Positions 9,319-18,685 are shown, numbered from the stretch's first letter. The stretch: DNA of 46,538 nucleotides from an uncultured Porphyromonadaceae bacterium (GCA_947174915.1 CAMWKV010000002.1:1-46538); one strand, 5' to 3'. Made by a program: numbers and translations. The notes: generated by a model not told the origin, from the sequence alone.

Positions 9319-10287
9319 ATGAAATCCATCCTACTTACCATAATTGTCGCACTTGTGGCTGCTTCGCTTGCTATGGCACAGGTCGTTACCCGGAGTGAGG
9401 CAGAGCCGAATGTCTATAAGGCTGTAGACCATCGTCTGAGTACATCGAATCTTAGCCGTCTGGAGGACGATATCCGCAAATATGCAGAAGATAAAGATGC
9501 GCGTATCGGTGTGGCTGTCATTGTCAATCACACTGATACGGTGGCTTATAACGGTCAGCGCGACTTCCCTATGATGAGCGTGTTTAAATTTCCTCTGTCA
9601 CTCGCCGTAGCTCAATGGGTTGACTCTCGCGGTGCTTCGCTGAACGATTCCATAGCTGTCCGCCCTGAATTTATGAGGGCCAATACCTACAGCCCCATGT
9701 TCGACAAGTATGGCAAAAGTTCTCCGACACTCCCTGTCAGTGAACTCGTCAACTGGTCACTCGTCTATAGCGACAATAATGCCTGCGATATCTTGCTCGA
9801 TCTTATCGGTGGTACCGCTGCCGCTGATTCTTTGTTGACCTCACTTTCTGTCGGTAAGGATATTACCATAGGCGCAACGGAGGCCGAGATGGATGCCGAC
9901 CATTATCTCATTTATCTCAATCGCTCAACGCCTGTAGCCATGGCAGTTCTATTCGATCATTTCGACCGCGAATTGCGCCACCGCTCAGCGAATTTCGGGA
10001 TGATTGCCACGATGCTTGAGCAGTGCAATACCGGTACAGACCGCCTGCCAGCAGCGCTCGACAGCAACGCGACCATCGGACACAAGACCGGAACCGGATT
10101 CACCACTGCCGAAGGACGTCTCACCGCCCTCAACGACTGCGGCTATATACGCTTGCCCGACGGGACGATATATTCCATCGCCATCTTCGTGGCCGATTCC
10201 GGTTACGACATGAACAGCACGGCAAAGATGATAGCCGATATTTCGCGTATCGTTCTCTCTGCTGTGCAGTCCGGAGCGGCCGAGTAG
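9319..10287 (+). CDS. Class A beta-lactamase (subclass A2-like), secreted
   Basis: Start placed at ATG 9319 (signal peptide MKSILLTIIVALVAASLAMA), not the track's 9157. SVFKF (SxxK), SDNNACD (SDN), ATEAEMDADHYL (E166 region) and GHKTGTG (KTG) all present. Confidence 0.9.
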   Translation: MKSILLTIIVALVAASLAMAQVVTRSEAEPNVYKAVDHRLSTSNLSRLEDDIRKYAEDKDARIGVAVIVNHTDTVAYNGQRDFPMMSVFKFPLSLAVAQWVDSRGASLNDSIAVRPEFMRANTYSPMFDKYGKSSPTLPVSELVNWSLVYSDNNACDILLDLIGGTAAADSLLTSLSVGKDITIGATEAEMDADHYLIYLNRSTPVAMAVLFDHFDRELRHRSANFGMIATMLEQCNTGTDRLPAALDSNATIGHKTGTGFTTAEGRLTALNDCGYIRLPDGTIYSIAIFVADSGYDMNSTAKMIADISRIVLSAVQSGAAE

Positions 10288-10323
10288 GGTAAGACGCCGA
10301 TTTCCAATATTGGTAGCGCGGTC

Positions 10324-10890
10324 TTAGTTGCCCTGCTGGAGTGGAGTCATGTGGTAGCCGAGGGCATTGAGCTCCATAGCCATGCCGGCGAGGTAGAGCT
10401 GATGTAGAGCGGCAATGTAACAGCCTAAAGCCGCTTCCGTACCCGGTTCTACATGTTCGTGGCTCAACGTGCTGTACACACGCGATGCACATTCGGCCAC
10501 GAGCTCCGTAATCTTCTCGGCAGCTTCGCCGGCATAGCCCAGAATATCCTGCACCACCGCCTCGTCCATATTGTCGTAGCCACGACGGTCGCGGAGCTGC
10601 TCGTAGATATTTTTCTCCTTTGAGTATTTCTCCCAGTCGGTGTCCCAGTAGTATGCCATCGTCATGCCGATGAACATCATCCAACCGAGCGACACAACAG
10701 GATACTGCTGAAACTCGCGCGCTCCGTCGGGGAGATATTCGCGGGCTATCTCGCCCCAACGTTCTTCTACATCAGGACATTCGGGAACATGAGGGTCAAG
10801 AGCCTCTTTGCGCTGAAGGAATTCAGTGAGGTCCTTGCGCACCTTTTCTTCGAAATCCTTTACTATGCTTTTACTATCGTTAGTTTCCAT
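10324..10890 (-). CDS. Conserved hypothetical protein
   Basis: Long ORF, METNDSKSIVKDFEEKVRKDLTEFLQRKEALDPHVPEC…; start reassigned to the internal ATG at 10890. No recognised catalytic motif. Confidence 0.7.
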   Translation of the reverse strand: METNDSKSIVKDFEEKVRKDLTEFLQRKEALDPHVPECPDVEERWGEIAREYLPDGAREFQQYPVVSLGWMMFIGMTMAYYWDTDWEKYSKEKNIYEQLRDRRGYDNMDEAVVQDILGYAGEAAEKITELVAECASRVYSTLSHEHVEPGTEAALGCYIAALHQLYLAGMAMELNALGYHMTPLQQGN

Positions 10891-10975
10891 AAGAATATTA
10901 TTTATGATACACCAATAGAACATCCGGCATCGCCGTATGGTTTATTGTCCCGAGATGCATCTAATTATAAAAAAT

Positions 10976-11003
10976 AAAAGTAGAGTGTTGAAACTCTACT
11001 TTT
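10976..11003 (-). terminator. Terminator downstream of tRNA-Ser
   Basis: Inverted repeat AAAAGTAGAGT / ACTCTACTTTT with a 6-nt loop, immediately 3' of the tRNA on the minus strand. Confidence 0.75.
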
Positions 11004-11011
11004 ATCAGGTG

Positions 11012-11098
11012 CGGAGAGGACGAGATTCGAACTCGTGGTAGGATTGCTCCTACGTCAGTTTAGCAAACTGGTGGTTTCAGCCACTCACCCACCTCTCC
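11012..11098 (-). tRNA. tRNA-Ser (anticodon GCT)
   Basis: Minus strand GGAGAGG…CAGTTTGCTAAACTG…CGAGTTCGAATCTCG…CCTCTCC: pairing acceptor stem, anticodon GCT (+ strand 11062-11064), long class II variable arm, T-loop GTTCGAATC. Confidence 0.95.
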
Positions 11099-11111
11099 GG
11101 GTTTTGCACTG

Positions 11112-11143
11112 CAAAGTTAGCTCTTTTTGGCGGACCGGCCAAA
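11112..11143 (-). promoter_or_regulatory. Promoter of tRNA-Ser
   Basis: Minus strand TTTG (11140-11143), 20-nt spacer, TAACTTTG (11112-11119). Confidence 0.75.
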
Positions 11144-11242
11144 TTTTTGAGCAACTTTTTTGCTATGCGATGCAATTTTTTTGTTTAATACTCTTTAGGT
11201 TCGCTCGGATTATGTCAGAAAATACTCTGCAACTCGCTGATA

Positions 11243-11833
11243 TCAAACGGCCGGGACGAGTCGGAGCTCCTTGGCCATGCGACGCAGGTTCAGGATAGCG
11301 TAGCGCATGCGTCCGAGGGCAGTGTTGATGCTGACTCCGGTGAGCTCGGCAATTTCTTTGAACGACAGGTCGTTGTAGTAGCGCATGTTGAGGACTTCCT
11401 TCTGCACGTCGGGCAGGCGCTCGATGAGTGCGCGGATGTCGGCCTCGGTCTGAAGTTCGATGAGGCTGTCTTCGATATTTTTCTCTGACAGTTCACGACG
11501 GTTGAGGACATCGAGGTTGGCATCATCGGTCGATACGGCACCTTCGGCTTTCTCGGCGCGGAAGGAGTCGATAGCGAGGTTACGTGCTATACGGGTGACC
11601 CAGGCAGCAAACTTGCCCATGTCGTTGTAACGTCCTTGCTTAACGGTGGTGATTACCTTAATGAAGGTCTCCTGGAAGATATCGTCGGCAAGGTCCGAAT
11701 CACGGACTATCTGATATATGTAGTTGTAGAGCCTTGTCTTGTGACGGAGGAGCAGTCGGTCGAATGCTTCGTTGTCACCTGCGGCATAAGCGGCGATCAG
11801 TTGTTCGTCGTTAAGCTCTTTGATATTTCGCAT
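11243..11833 (-). CDS. ECF-type RNA polymerase sigma factor (sigma-70 family)
   Basis: NDEQLIAAYAAGDNEAFDRLLLRH, DSDLADDIFQETFIKVI (region 2), LPDVQKEVLNMRYYNDLSFKEIAELTGVSINTALGRMRYAILNLRR (region 4 helix-turn-helix). Confidence 0.95.
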   Translation of the reverse strand: MRNIKELNDEQLIAAYAAGDNEAFDRLLLRHKTRLYNYIYQIVRDSDLADDIFQETFIKVITTVKQGRYNDMGKFAAWVTRIARNLAIDSFRAEKAEGAVSTDDANLDVLNRRELSEKNIEDSLIELQTEADIRALIERLPDVQKEVLNMRYYNDLSFKEIAELTGVSINTALGRMRYAILNLRRMAKELRLVPAV

Positions 11834-11939
11834 TTTCTATTCTTCTTTTAAGTTAGAGTAGAGCTGTGCAATAGGCGAAATGGGGTTTTTAGTGAATTAA
11901 TATTGTTAGTTCAGTATATGCCTCGTAGGCTTTGTAATA

Positions 11940-11971
11940 CAAAGATAGTAATTATTGCGTGAATGTGCAAA
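11940..11971 (-). promoter_or_regulatory. Promoter of the ECF sigma gene
   Basis: Minus strand TTTG (11968-11971), 20-nt spacer, TATCTTTG (11940-11947). Confidence 0.7.
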
Positions 11972-12018
11972 TGTTTTCGCTCAGGATTTGCAATTTTTAA
12001 CGGGTAGATTACAATAAA

Positions 12019-12044
12019 GAGCCCCTGTACACGTACAGAGGCTC
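12019..12044 (-). terminator. Terminator of the amidase/propeller/NAGPA operon
   Basis: Minus strand GAGCCUCUGUAC…GUACAGGGGCUC stem (one G-U pair) followed by TTTATT, 30 nt after the stop of the last gene. Confidence 0.75.
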
Positions 12045-12074
12045 TCTATGGGATTGTGTATGGGGTGTCTACAA

Positions 12075-14504
12075 TCAGCGGATAGCTACGCGGAGAGTTG
12101 CTTCGCGGCCGTCGGTGCTCTCGATATGGAGGAAGTAGACGCCTGCGCTGAGGGTAGTCACGTCAATGCTGGCGGCTTCGGTGGTGGCTACTGTTGCACC
12201 GGCAGCGTTGATGAGGGTCAGACGCGATACTTCTGCGGGAGCAGAAGCATTGATGACATCGGTGGCGGGGATGGGCCATGCCTGGAAGGCGGCGTCATCG
12301 GAGGCTACGGCGCTCACACCAGCGCTGTCAGAAACGCGGGTGATGTTGTCGATGATGAAGCTGCCGTTCTGAGTGATGGGGCTTGTGGTCTGTACCAGAC
12401 GCATGCCGGTGAGAACATAGGGGAAGCCGGCCTCGAGCATGTCGAGTTTCACCGTACGGTAGTTCCAGCCGCGGAAGTCGAGTTCGCCGAGGGAGGCAAC
12501 TTTCACATCAGTACCGGAGGTAAGGAGCACCTGGAGCTCGTGGCCGTTGAAGTCACCGTTGATGTGTACGCCGAGCTCGTCGCCGTTGTTGAAGATGACA
12601 GGTTCGCCATTGTACTTCCATGTAGCTACACCTTCGCGCTGGGATGCGAACTTGTAGTTCATCTTGGATGCACCGGTGCCGAAGAGGCTTTCCTTCGAGC
12701 GTATAGAGTTGGCGCTGCCACTGATACCCTTGCTGTCGTCGGCGCTGTAGCTGAACATTGCAGTGCTTGCTTCGAAGGTCTCTACAACCTCGGCATCCTT
12801 GCCGGCGTGAGTAGCGTCGATGGCAGTGAATGTGAGGCTGACGGTATTGCCGAGGGGCAGGTTGGTGCGGTCGCGGAGCTCACCATCGAGGGTTACGGTG
12901 TAGGTTTTGCCTTCCTCGAGGTCATCGTTGAGGGCATAGATGATGTTACCGAAACCATTGGAGAGTTTGTTGTAACCGGTGTTGCGGGTATTGATAGCAA
13001 GTTCTTTGCCGTTGCTGTCAGTCACCTTGAATGTGTCGAAGATAGTCTTGCTGTCAACGGTAGCGTCGAAGCGGAATTCGAGAGTGGGCGATGCCATGTG
13101 GATCTCGCCGCCGTCGGCGGGGAAGTTGGACAGAAGTTCAAGACGGTTGCGGTCGAGAGTGGTGAACTCGAACACGAGGTCTTCATTCATGCCGGGGTGC
13201 GAGTAGTTGGCATCTGTATGCTTTGCCGACTTGGCAATGGTGATAGTGTAGTGAGTGTTGCGCTCAAGTGAGAGAGCAGGGTGGAACTCTGCCTTGCGGT
13301 ACGAATCGGAGTAGGTGAAGTAGCCTTCGAGAGCGGGGTTGATGTTGAACGCTGCTTCGAAAGCTTCAACGTCTACGTCGGTGTTGAATTCGAACTTGAG
13401 AGTCTCCGAGCAGGATACGAGCTCACCTTCTGCCGCCTTGGGGCTGTAGGCAGTAATCTCGAAGGGGAATTCGCGCTTGAGAGTAAGAGGCATATCCTGA
13501 TAGGTCACCTCGTTGGCTGTTACGGTTACGGCCTTTTCGAGAGTGTAGTAGCCGTCGTGGCCGGCGCGTACGGTGTAGTTGCCGGGAGCGACGTTGCGGA
13601 ATACGAACGCGCCGTTGTACATATTGTCGGTGGTGCGTGTCTGTACTACATTGCCCTTGTCATCGACGAGTTCGATGGGCGAACCGTTGAGAGGAGCGTT
13701 GGCGTCGCGACCGAACATGGTGAAGTTGGCGGGCTGTACGAATTCGCGGAGGTTGTGGTCGTCATATACGATACCTGCCACGTTGCCGTTCACGAAGCGG
13801 TCTTCAGTGTCGTAGTACTCCATGATAGACTTCACGAAGTGCCATGCTTCGAGCCACAGCACGTCATCATTCATCAGACGGTGTGCTTCGGGACGGTGTT
13901 CGTGCATCGAACCTTCGGAGAGAAGGCCTACAACGTAGAGTGTGCGGAGTACACCGAGGCCACCCTGCCACATATTCTGGTAGAAGTCAAGGTCACCTAC
14001 CACATATTCTTTGTCGCGGGTCCAGATGGGCAGCTTGCTCGAGTAGAGATTCTTCCACATGATTTTGCTGAGCGTCACATTACCCTCATAGCGGGGTACG
14101 CCGATCTCATTCTCGCGATAGAGCATCAGAGGGGTGTTGACGTTCTCACCTGCGTTGGAGTGGATAGAGAAGAAAAGGTCTACGCCGAGGTTATTGGCTT
14201 CGGCAGCAATGCCTGACAGCGAACGGTCGTCGTCCTCGGTATTTTTGATACGCGAGAGGTAAGGCTTTGCTCCCAGCGAGTCGAGGATGTGGTACATGTG
14301 CAGACCTTTGTAGAGGTTACTGGTTGATTCCCAGTAGCCTGCAGTGTCATTGCGTTCGAAGGGGTAGATCTGTATGGGACGGTCGTTGCCGGTGTAGCCG
14401 CCGTGACCCGGATTGATGTAGATCTTAAGGTCGCTCATTTTCTTGGCCGAAGCACCGGTGGCAACGGCAACGATAGCGAGCAGAAGTATGAATATACGTT
14501 TCAT
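12075..14504 (-). CDS. Secreted N-acetylmuramoyl-L-alanine amidase (Amidase_3) with Ig-like domains and T9SS-type C-terminal domain (paralog A)
   Basis: Signal peptide; IYINPGHGG, GYWESTSN, FFSIHSNAG (Zn-site H/E/H) and LLSEGSMHEH (catalytic Glu); carboxypeptidase-regulatory-like and two Big_5-like segments; C-terminus AWPIPATDVINA…RLTLINAAGATV…LSAGVYFLHIES…ATLRVAIR. Confidence 0.88.
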   Translation of the reverse strand: MKRIFILLLAIVAVATGASAKKMSDLKIYINPGHGGYTGNDRPIQIYPFERNDTAGYWESTSNLYKGLHMYHILDSLGAKPYLSRIKNTEDDDRSLSGIAAEANNLGVDLFFSIHSNAGENVNTPLMLYRENEIGVPRYEGNVTLSKIMWKNLYSSKLPIWTRDKEYVVGDLDFYQNMWQGGLGVLRTLYVVGLLSEGSMHEHRPEAHRLMNDDVLWLEAWHFVKSIMEYYDTEDRFVNGNVAGIVYDDHNLREFVQPANFTMFGRDANAPLNGSPIELVDDKGNVVQTRTTDNMYNGAFVFRNVAPGNYTVRAGHDGYYTLEKAVTVTANEVTYQDMPLTLKREFPFEITAYSPKAAEGELVSCSETLKFEFNTDVDVEAFEAAFNINPALEGYFTYSDSYRKAEFHPALSLERNTHYTITIAKSAKHTDANYSHPGMNEDLVFEFTTLDRNRLELLSNFPADGGEIHMASPTLEFRFDATVDSKTIFDTFKVTDSNGKELAINTRNTGYNKLSNGFGNIIYALNDDLEEGKTYTVTLDGELRDRTNLPLGNTVSLTFTAIDATHAGKDAEVVETFEASTAMFSYSADDSKGISGSANSIRSKESLFGTGASKMNYKFASQREGVATWKYNGEPVIFNNGDELGVHINGDFNGHELQVLLTSGTDVKVASLGELDFRGWNYRTVKLDMLEAGFPYVLTGMRLVQTTSPITQNGSFIIDNITRVSDSAGVSAVASDDAAFQAWPIPATDVINASAPAEVSRLTLINAAGATVATTEAASIDVTTLSAGVYFLHIESTDGREATLRVAIR

Positions 14505-15331
14505 CAGTCGTTAAGGTTGAAAATGAACATATTGCCTGTAACGTCGGCTACTACTACTGTGCCGTCGCCGGCAGCTGTGGCTTCGCCTACAAGCATATCT
14601 TCGGGTGTGAGATAAGTGATTTCGCCGGAACGGGTATCTACGGCCACGAGACGGGAGTCAAGGACCACATAGCCGTCATCGTGTGTGATGATGGCAACGA
14701 TAGTGTGCTCGCCGGCCCAGGTGGGGTTGTCGCCCTTGCGGAGCAGACGACGTGCGTTGGAGCCGTCGGCATCAGCGATGAAGACGCCCTTGAAGGGCTC
14801 GCTGAAAAGCAGTTGCTTATTGTCGGCCGAGAGAGAGGCCCAGAGATAGGAATGACTGTCGGCGATGGGATTGACGCTGACATCCTTGCCGTCGAGGCTC
14901 ACGCGGATAGTATTGTAGTCATCCACGGCATAGTTGCCGCCGCGGAAGGCTGCCATGTCCACCTTGTCGCGGCTCATGGGGCTCACCTTGTGCATGTTGC
15001 GGGTGTCGAAGGAGTAGGAACGTACGTCGCGGTAGAGCAGATTGTCCTTCATCTCGGCTGTGCGGTAATATACCGTACGGCTGTCGGTGGTGAACACAGG
15101 GTTGAAACCGGCAGCTGCACCGGCATCGATGAGCGATGTCTCGCCGGTGGCCATGTTCATAGCCTTGAGGCCATCATGTGTGTCGGTAGAGTAGAGCAGG
15201 GTGGTGCCATCGGGACTGAGGACGGGGTGATGTGCTCCTGCGGGGAGATTGAGCGGCTTTAATGGCAATTCACCATAGGCCCCTATTGCGAGACCTATGG
15301 TGAGTGCCGCTGCCAATAAGCGGTGTTTCAT
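14504..15331 (-). CDS. Secreted TolB/WD40-like beta-propeller protein (paralog A)
   Basis: Repeated HPVLSPDGTTLLYSTDTHDGLKAM, FNPVFTTDSRTVYYRT, YLWASLSADNKQLLFSE, GDNPTWAGEHTIVAI blades; signal peptide. 1-nt overlap with the amidase gene. Confidence 0.78.
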   Translation of the reverse strand: MKHRLLAAALTIGLAIGAYGELPLKPLNLPAGAHHPVLSPDGTTLLYSTDTHDGLKAMNMATGETSLIDAGAAAGFNPVFTTDSRTVYYRTAEMKDNLLYRDVRSYSFDTRNMHKVSPMSRDKVDMAAFRGGNYAVDDYNTIRVSLDGKDVSVNPIADSHSYLWASLSADNKQLLFSEPFKGVFIADADGSNARRLLRKGDNPTWAGEHTIVAIITHDDGYVVLDSRLVAVDTRSGEITYLTPEDMLVGEATAAGDGTVVVADVTGNMFIFNLND

Positions 15332-15357
15332 TGTGATTGGCTATTGTTTACAGATAA

Positions 15358-17745
15358 TTAGCGATTGATGACGATGCGACGGGCTGAGCGACCCTGTGCA
15401 GTGTTGACGAGAGCGATGTAGTGACCTTCGCCAATGCCACCGAGGTAGAGGGCATTGCCCTTGGTAGTTGCTACGGTGCGGCCCTGGAGATCAACGAGGG
15501 CTACAGATTCAATCATGCAGTCGGCGTTGGCAACAACATAGTCGGGAGTTACCTTAACGGTAAGGCCGCCTACTTCTACGTTCTCTACGCCGGCGCTACC
15601 CTTGAGGTATACGCGGTCAACACCGATAGTACCGGTAGAGCTCTGGAGAGCTGCGTTCTGTACTACCTTGACGCCACGGAAGGTGTAAGGTGCATCGCCT
15701 TCGAGTTCTACCATGGGTACGTCGAATGTACGCCAGCCGATGAAGTTGAGGTCGGCTACATGGACGAATTTCTCGGCAGTCTCGGAGCTGAAGAGGAAGT
15801 AGAGACCGTTCTCGGAGAGATCGCCGTTGATATGCACGGTGATGATGTCGGCGGTAGTCACAGTAGTGGGATTCTCCTCGGAGGTGTTCCAGAGGATTTC
15901 GCCGCCTTCATTGTCCTCGAAGGTATAGGTGAAGTTGACAGCCTTGCTGAAGAGTGCAGTCTTGGAGTCGGTGGCAAGTTTCTGCGATTTCACCTTGGCG
16001 GACTGCTCCTCGTTGTAGGCGAATACGGCGTGGTTGTCAATTTCGCTGATGAGGCCGCCTTCTTTCTCAGTACCGGCGTCGCAAGCCTTGAAGGTCACGT
16101 CAACGGGTTCCTTGATGGTCAGACCGTCGTTGTCGGCGAGTTCACCGTCGAGGTGGATGGTGTAGGACTTACCGGGTACGAGCTCGTTGGTGAAGGGTAC
16201 GCGGAAGTAGCCATAGGAAAGGCTGGCCTTCGAGGTGGTCATGCTGCGGGTGTTGAAGAGTACGGTGTTGCCGTCTTCATCCTTGCAGGAGATCTGCTGG
16301 GGCAGCTTGTTGAAGTTGGGGCGCTTGTCGAAGCGGAACTCTACTGCAGCGTTCTTGTAGTGTACGCTCTCACCTGCCTTGGGCGACTGACCGATGATAT
16401 CCATGAAGTTGCGGTCGGTGGTGAGGAAGCTGAACACGAGGGGCTCGGCAAGGTTCATATTGCCGGGGTGAGCGGCTGCGGTGGAGAGGGTTACGGTGTA
16501 CTTGGTGCTGATGTTGTAGGGCTCCGAGGGAGTGAATACCATACGGTAGTTGAGATCTTCCCAGGTGATGGTACCCTTCACGGCAGGCTCGATGGAGAAT
16601 GCAGCGGCGGTAGCCTCAGTATCCATATCCCAGTTGAAGTCGAATACGATGGGAGCGTTGCAGAGCACGCCTTCATCGCCTTCGTTCCATACGGGAGAGT
16701 AGGCGAGTACCTCGGGGGCGGTAGAACGAACTTTGTTCAGCTTGAAGTTGGCATAAGTTACACGGTCGGCTTCAACTACTACGGTAGCCTCGTCGTCATA
16801 GTGTGTGTCAACTTTGGTCTTGACTGTGTAGGTGCCGGGCTGGAGGTTTTTGAAACCGTAAACACCGTTGACGTGGATGGGGTCGGTAGTATATGTATCA
16901 AGAAGTTTGCCGTCAGCATCATAGAGTTCTACCGTGGCATTCTGGATGGTAGCGTAGGTGTCATCGCCGAACATCATATAAGTGCCGGGACGGGGGCTGC
17001 GACTGTCGTTAAGACGGCCGAAGATGTGGCCTACAGTTTCTCCGGGCTGATTGAAGTATTCGTCGATAGTGCGGCGGAAGTGATATGCTTCGAGCCAGCA
17101 GAAATCTTTGCTCATCAGACGGTAAGCCTCGGGAATGTAGTCGTGGAAGGAGCCCTCAGAGAGCATACCTGTCACGGTGAGTCCACGGAGTACGCCGAGA
17201 CCGGAGGTACCCCAGCTCTTATAGAAGTCCCAGTCACCACGGCAGTTAGTGGCAGTGCTGGTCCAGTAAGTTACCTCATTCTCAAGCAGGTGCTTGTTCA
17301 GAATTCCAGCTACCACCTTATCCTCAGGCTTCACGGGATCATTATCATAGCCGCGGTAAAGCATAAGAGGGAAGTTGCGGCGGGCTGTAGTACCAGTTGC
17401 ATTCGAGTGGATGGAAAAGAATATATCAGCCTGATACTTGTTGGCAAGCGAGCTGATGGTGCTAAGACCCAGGTCGTCAGCAGTAGTGTTGGTTACGCGC
17501 GACATCTCTACGCTGTAGCCGTCGGCTAACAGTATATCGCGCAGCGCAAGACCTTTCTCAAGGTTAGAATTAGACTCCCAGTAACCTTCAGGATCGCCCT
17601 GCTTGTAAGGTTCGATTACCACATTACGGTCATCTGAGTCGTGACCGCCGTGACCGGGGTTGATGTAGACCTTAATACCATTGCCGGCCGATGCGCCGAG
17701 GATACCGGCACATGCCATCATCAATAATAAAGATTGCTTTTTCAT
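15358..17745 (-). CDS. Secreted N-acetylmuramoyl-L-alanine amidase (Amidase_3) with Ig-like domains and T9SS-type C-terminus (paralog B)
   Basis: VYINPGHGGHDSDDRN, GYWESNSNLEKGL, FFSIHSNATG, MLSEGSFHDY; same architecture as 12075..14504; C-terminus VALVDLQGRTVATTKGNALYLGGIGEGHYIALVNTAQGRSARRIVINR. Confidence 0.88.
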   Translation of the reverse strand: MKKQSLLLMMACAGILGASAGNGIKVYINPGHGGHDSDDRNVVIEPYKQGDPEGYWESNSNLEKGLALRDILLADGYSVEMSRVTNTTADDLGLSTISSLANKYQADIFFSIHSNATGTTARRNFPLMLYRGYDNDPVKPEDKVVAGILNKHLLENEVTYWTSTATNCRGDWDFYKSWGTSGLGVLRGLTVTGMLSEGSFHDYIPEAYRLMSKDFCWLEAYHFRRTIDEYFNQPGETVGHIFGRLNDSRSPRPGTYMMFGDDTYATIQNATVELYDADGKLLDTYTTDPIHVNGVYGFKNLQPGTYTVKTKVDTHYDDEATVVVEADRVTYANFKLNKVRSTAPEVLAYSPVWNEGDEGVLCNAPIVFDFNWDMDTEATAAAFSIEPAVKGTITWEDLNYRMVFTPSEPYNISTKYTVTLSTAAAHPGNMNLAEPLVFSFLTTDRNFMDIIGQSPKAGESVHYKNAAVEFRFDKRPNFNKLPQQISCKDEDGNTVLFNTRSMTTSKASLSYGYFRVPFTNELVPGKSYTIHLDGELADNDGLTIKEPVDVTFKACDAGTEKEGGLISEIDNHAVFAYNEEQSAKVKSQKLATDSKTALFSKAVNFTYTFEDNEGGEILWNTSEENPTTVTTADIITVHINGDLSENGLYFLFSSETAEKFVHVADLNFIGWRTFDVPMVELEGDAPYTFRGVKVVQNAALQSSTGTIGVDRVYLKGSAGVENVEVGGLTVKVTPDYVVANADCMIESVALVDLQGRTVATTKGNALYLGGIGEGHYIALVNTAQGRSARRIVINR

Positions 17746-17758
17746 GGGTTATGCCGGA

Positions 17759-18652
17759 TTATTTGTTGAGTTTTACAGTCATTTGATACATGCGACCGTC
17801 GATAGTGTTGTACACTACTTTCTGCGCAGCTACAGACGCTGCGGGATTCATGGTCATGCTCTCGGGAGTTGTGAGGTCCTGACGTTGCTTGCCGTCGAGG
17901 CTTACGAGGACAATCTGGGAGGAGCTGTACTGGTGACCGTCGTCGGTGGAGTTCTGGGCTACGATGTAGTCGTTGCCGTACCACTGGGGATTCTCGAAGT
18001 TGCCGGGAGTAGCGAGGACGTTGCCGTTGAGGTCGGTGATAACGATGCCCTTGCCGGCAGCGAAGAACATTACTTTCTGACCATCGGGCGAGAAGGATTC
18101 CCACAGATAGCCGGCTTCGGAAGCAACGGGGCTGTAGGCGCGCTCTACGCCATTGGTAGTAATATATAAGGTAGAACCTTCGGTGCGCACAGCCTTGGCT
18201 GCGGACTTGCCGATGGAGCGACGCTTGCCGTCGATGGCGGTGTTCATGGCAGTGCCGTCGATGTAGGGACGTTCGATGAAGCGTGCGGGGGCGGTGAGGT
18301 TGGCGTTGGCACCGGCTCCGATGTCATACTTGCGGAGCTGACGCATGATCAGGCCGTTGTCATTCACCTTCTGGGCAATGTACACTACGGTGTTGCCGGC
18401 GAACTGAGCACCGTAGCCGGCACCGGCTTCGTCGCAGATGAGACTGGACTCACCGACGTTGAAGTCGTACATGCGGAGATTCGAGAAGTCGGAAGCCGAG
18501 TAGAGCAGCTTGGTACCGTCGGCGCTGAGGATGGGATTGTACAGCTCGCCGCGTACGTCCTGCAAGAGGGCTTCGGGGGCCGATACAGTGGCTATCTGTG
18601 CTTGTGCACCTATAGCGATGGCGATACCGGCCAGTGCAAGAAATCGTTTCAT
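17759..18652 (-). CDS. Secreted TolB/WD40-like beta-propeller protein (paralog B)
   Basis: YNPILSADGTKLLYSASDFSNLRMYD, YGAQFAGNTVVYIAQ, YLWESFSPDGQKVMFFAAG, FENPQWYGNDYIVAQNSTDDGH; parallels the 14504..15331 protein blade for blade. Confidence 0.78.
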   Translation of the reverse strand: MKRFLALAGIAIAIGAQAQIATVSAPEALLQDVRGELYNPILSADGTKLLYSASDFSNLRMYDFNVGESSLICDEAGAGYGAQFAGNTVVYIAQKVNDNGLIMRQLRKYDIGAGANANLTAPARFIERPYIDGTAMNTAIDGKRRSIGKSAAKAVRTEGSTLYITTNGVERAYSPVASEAGYLWESFSPDGQKVMFFAAGKGIVITDLNGNVLATPGNFENPQWYGNDYIVAQNSTDDGHQYSSSQIVLVSLDGKQRQDLTTPESMTMNPAASVAAQKVVYNTIDGRMYQMTVKLNK

Positions 18653-18685
18653 ATTATAGTAAGGTTTATTAGTTTGCTATGGGTA

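Noticed and set aside
11012-11098. tRNA-Ser as an integration site for a mobile island
   Set aside because: No integrase, attachment-site repeat of the tRNA 3' end or mobility gene found nearby.
15421-17529. 702-aa plus-strand ORF opposite amidase B (and the 407-aa, 311-aa and 435-aa plus-strand ORFs at 12048, 13281 and 23591)
   Set aside because: Shadow ORFs. The opposite strand encodes a recognisable protein with a signal peptide and catalytic motifs, whereas these translations are low-complexity Val/Gly/Glu-rich with no family motifs. They arise from codon bias that avoids antisense stops.
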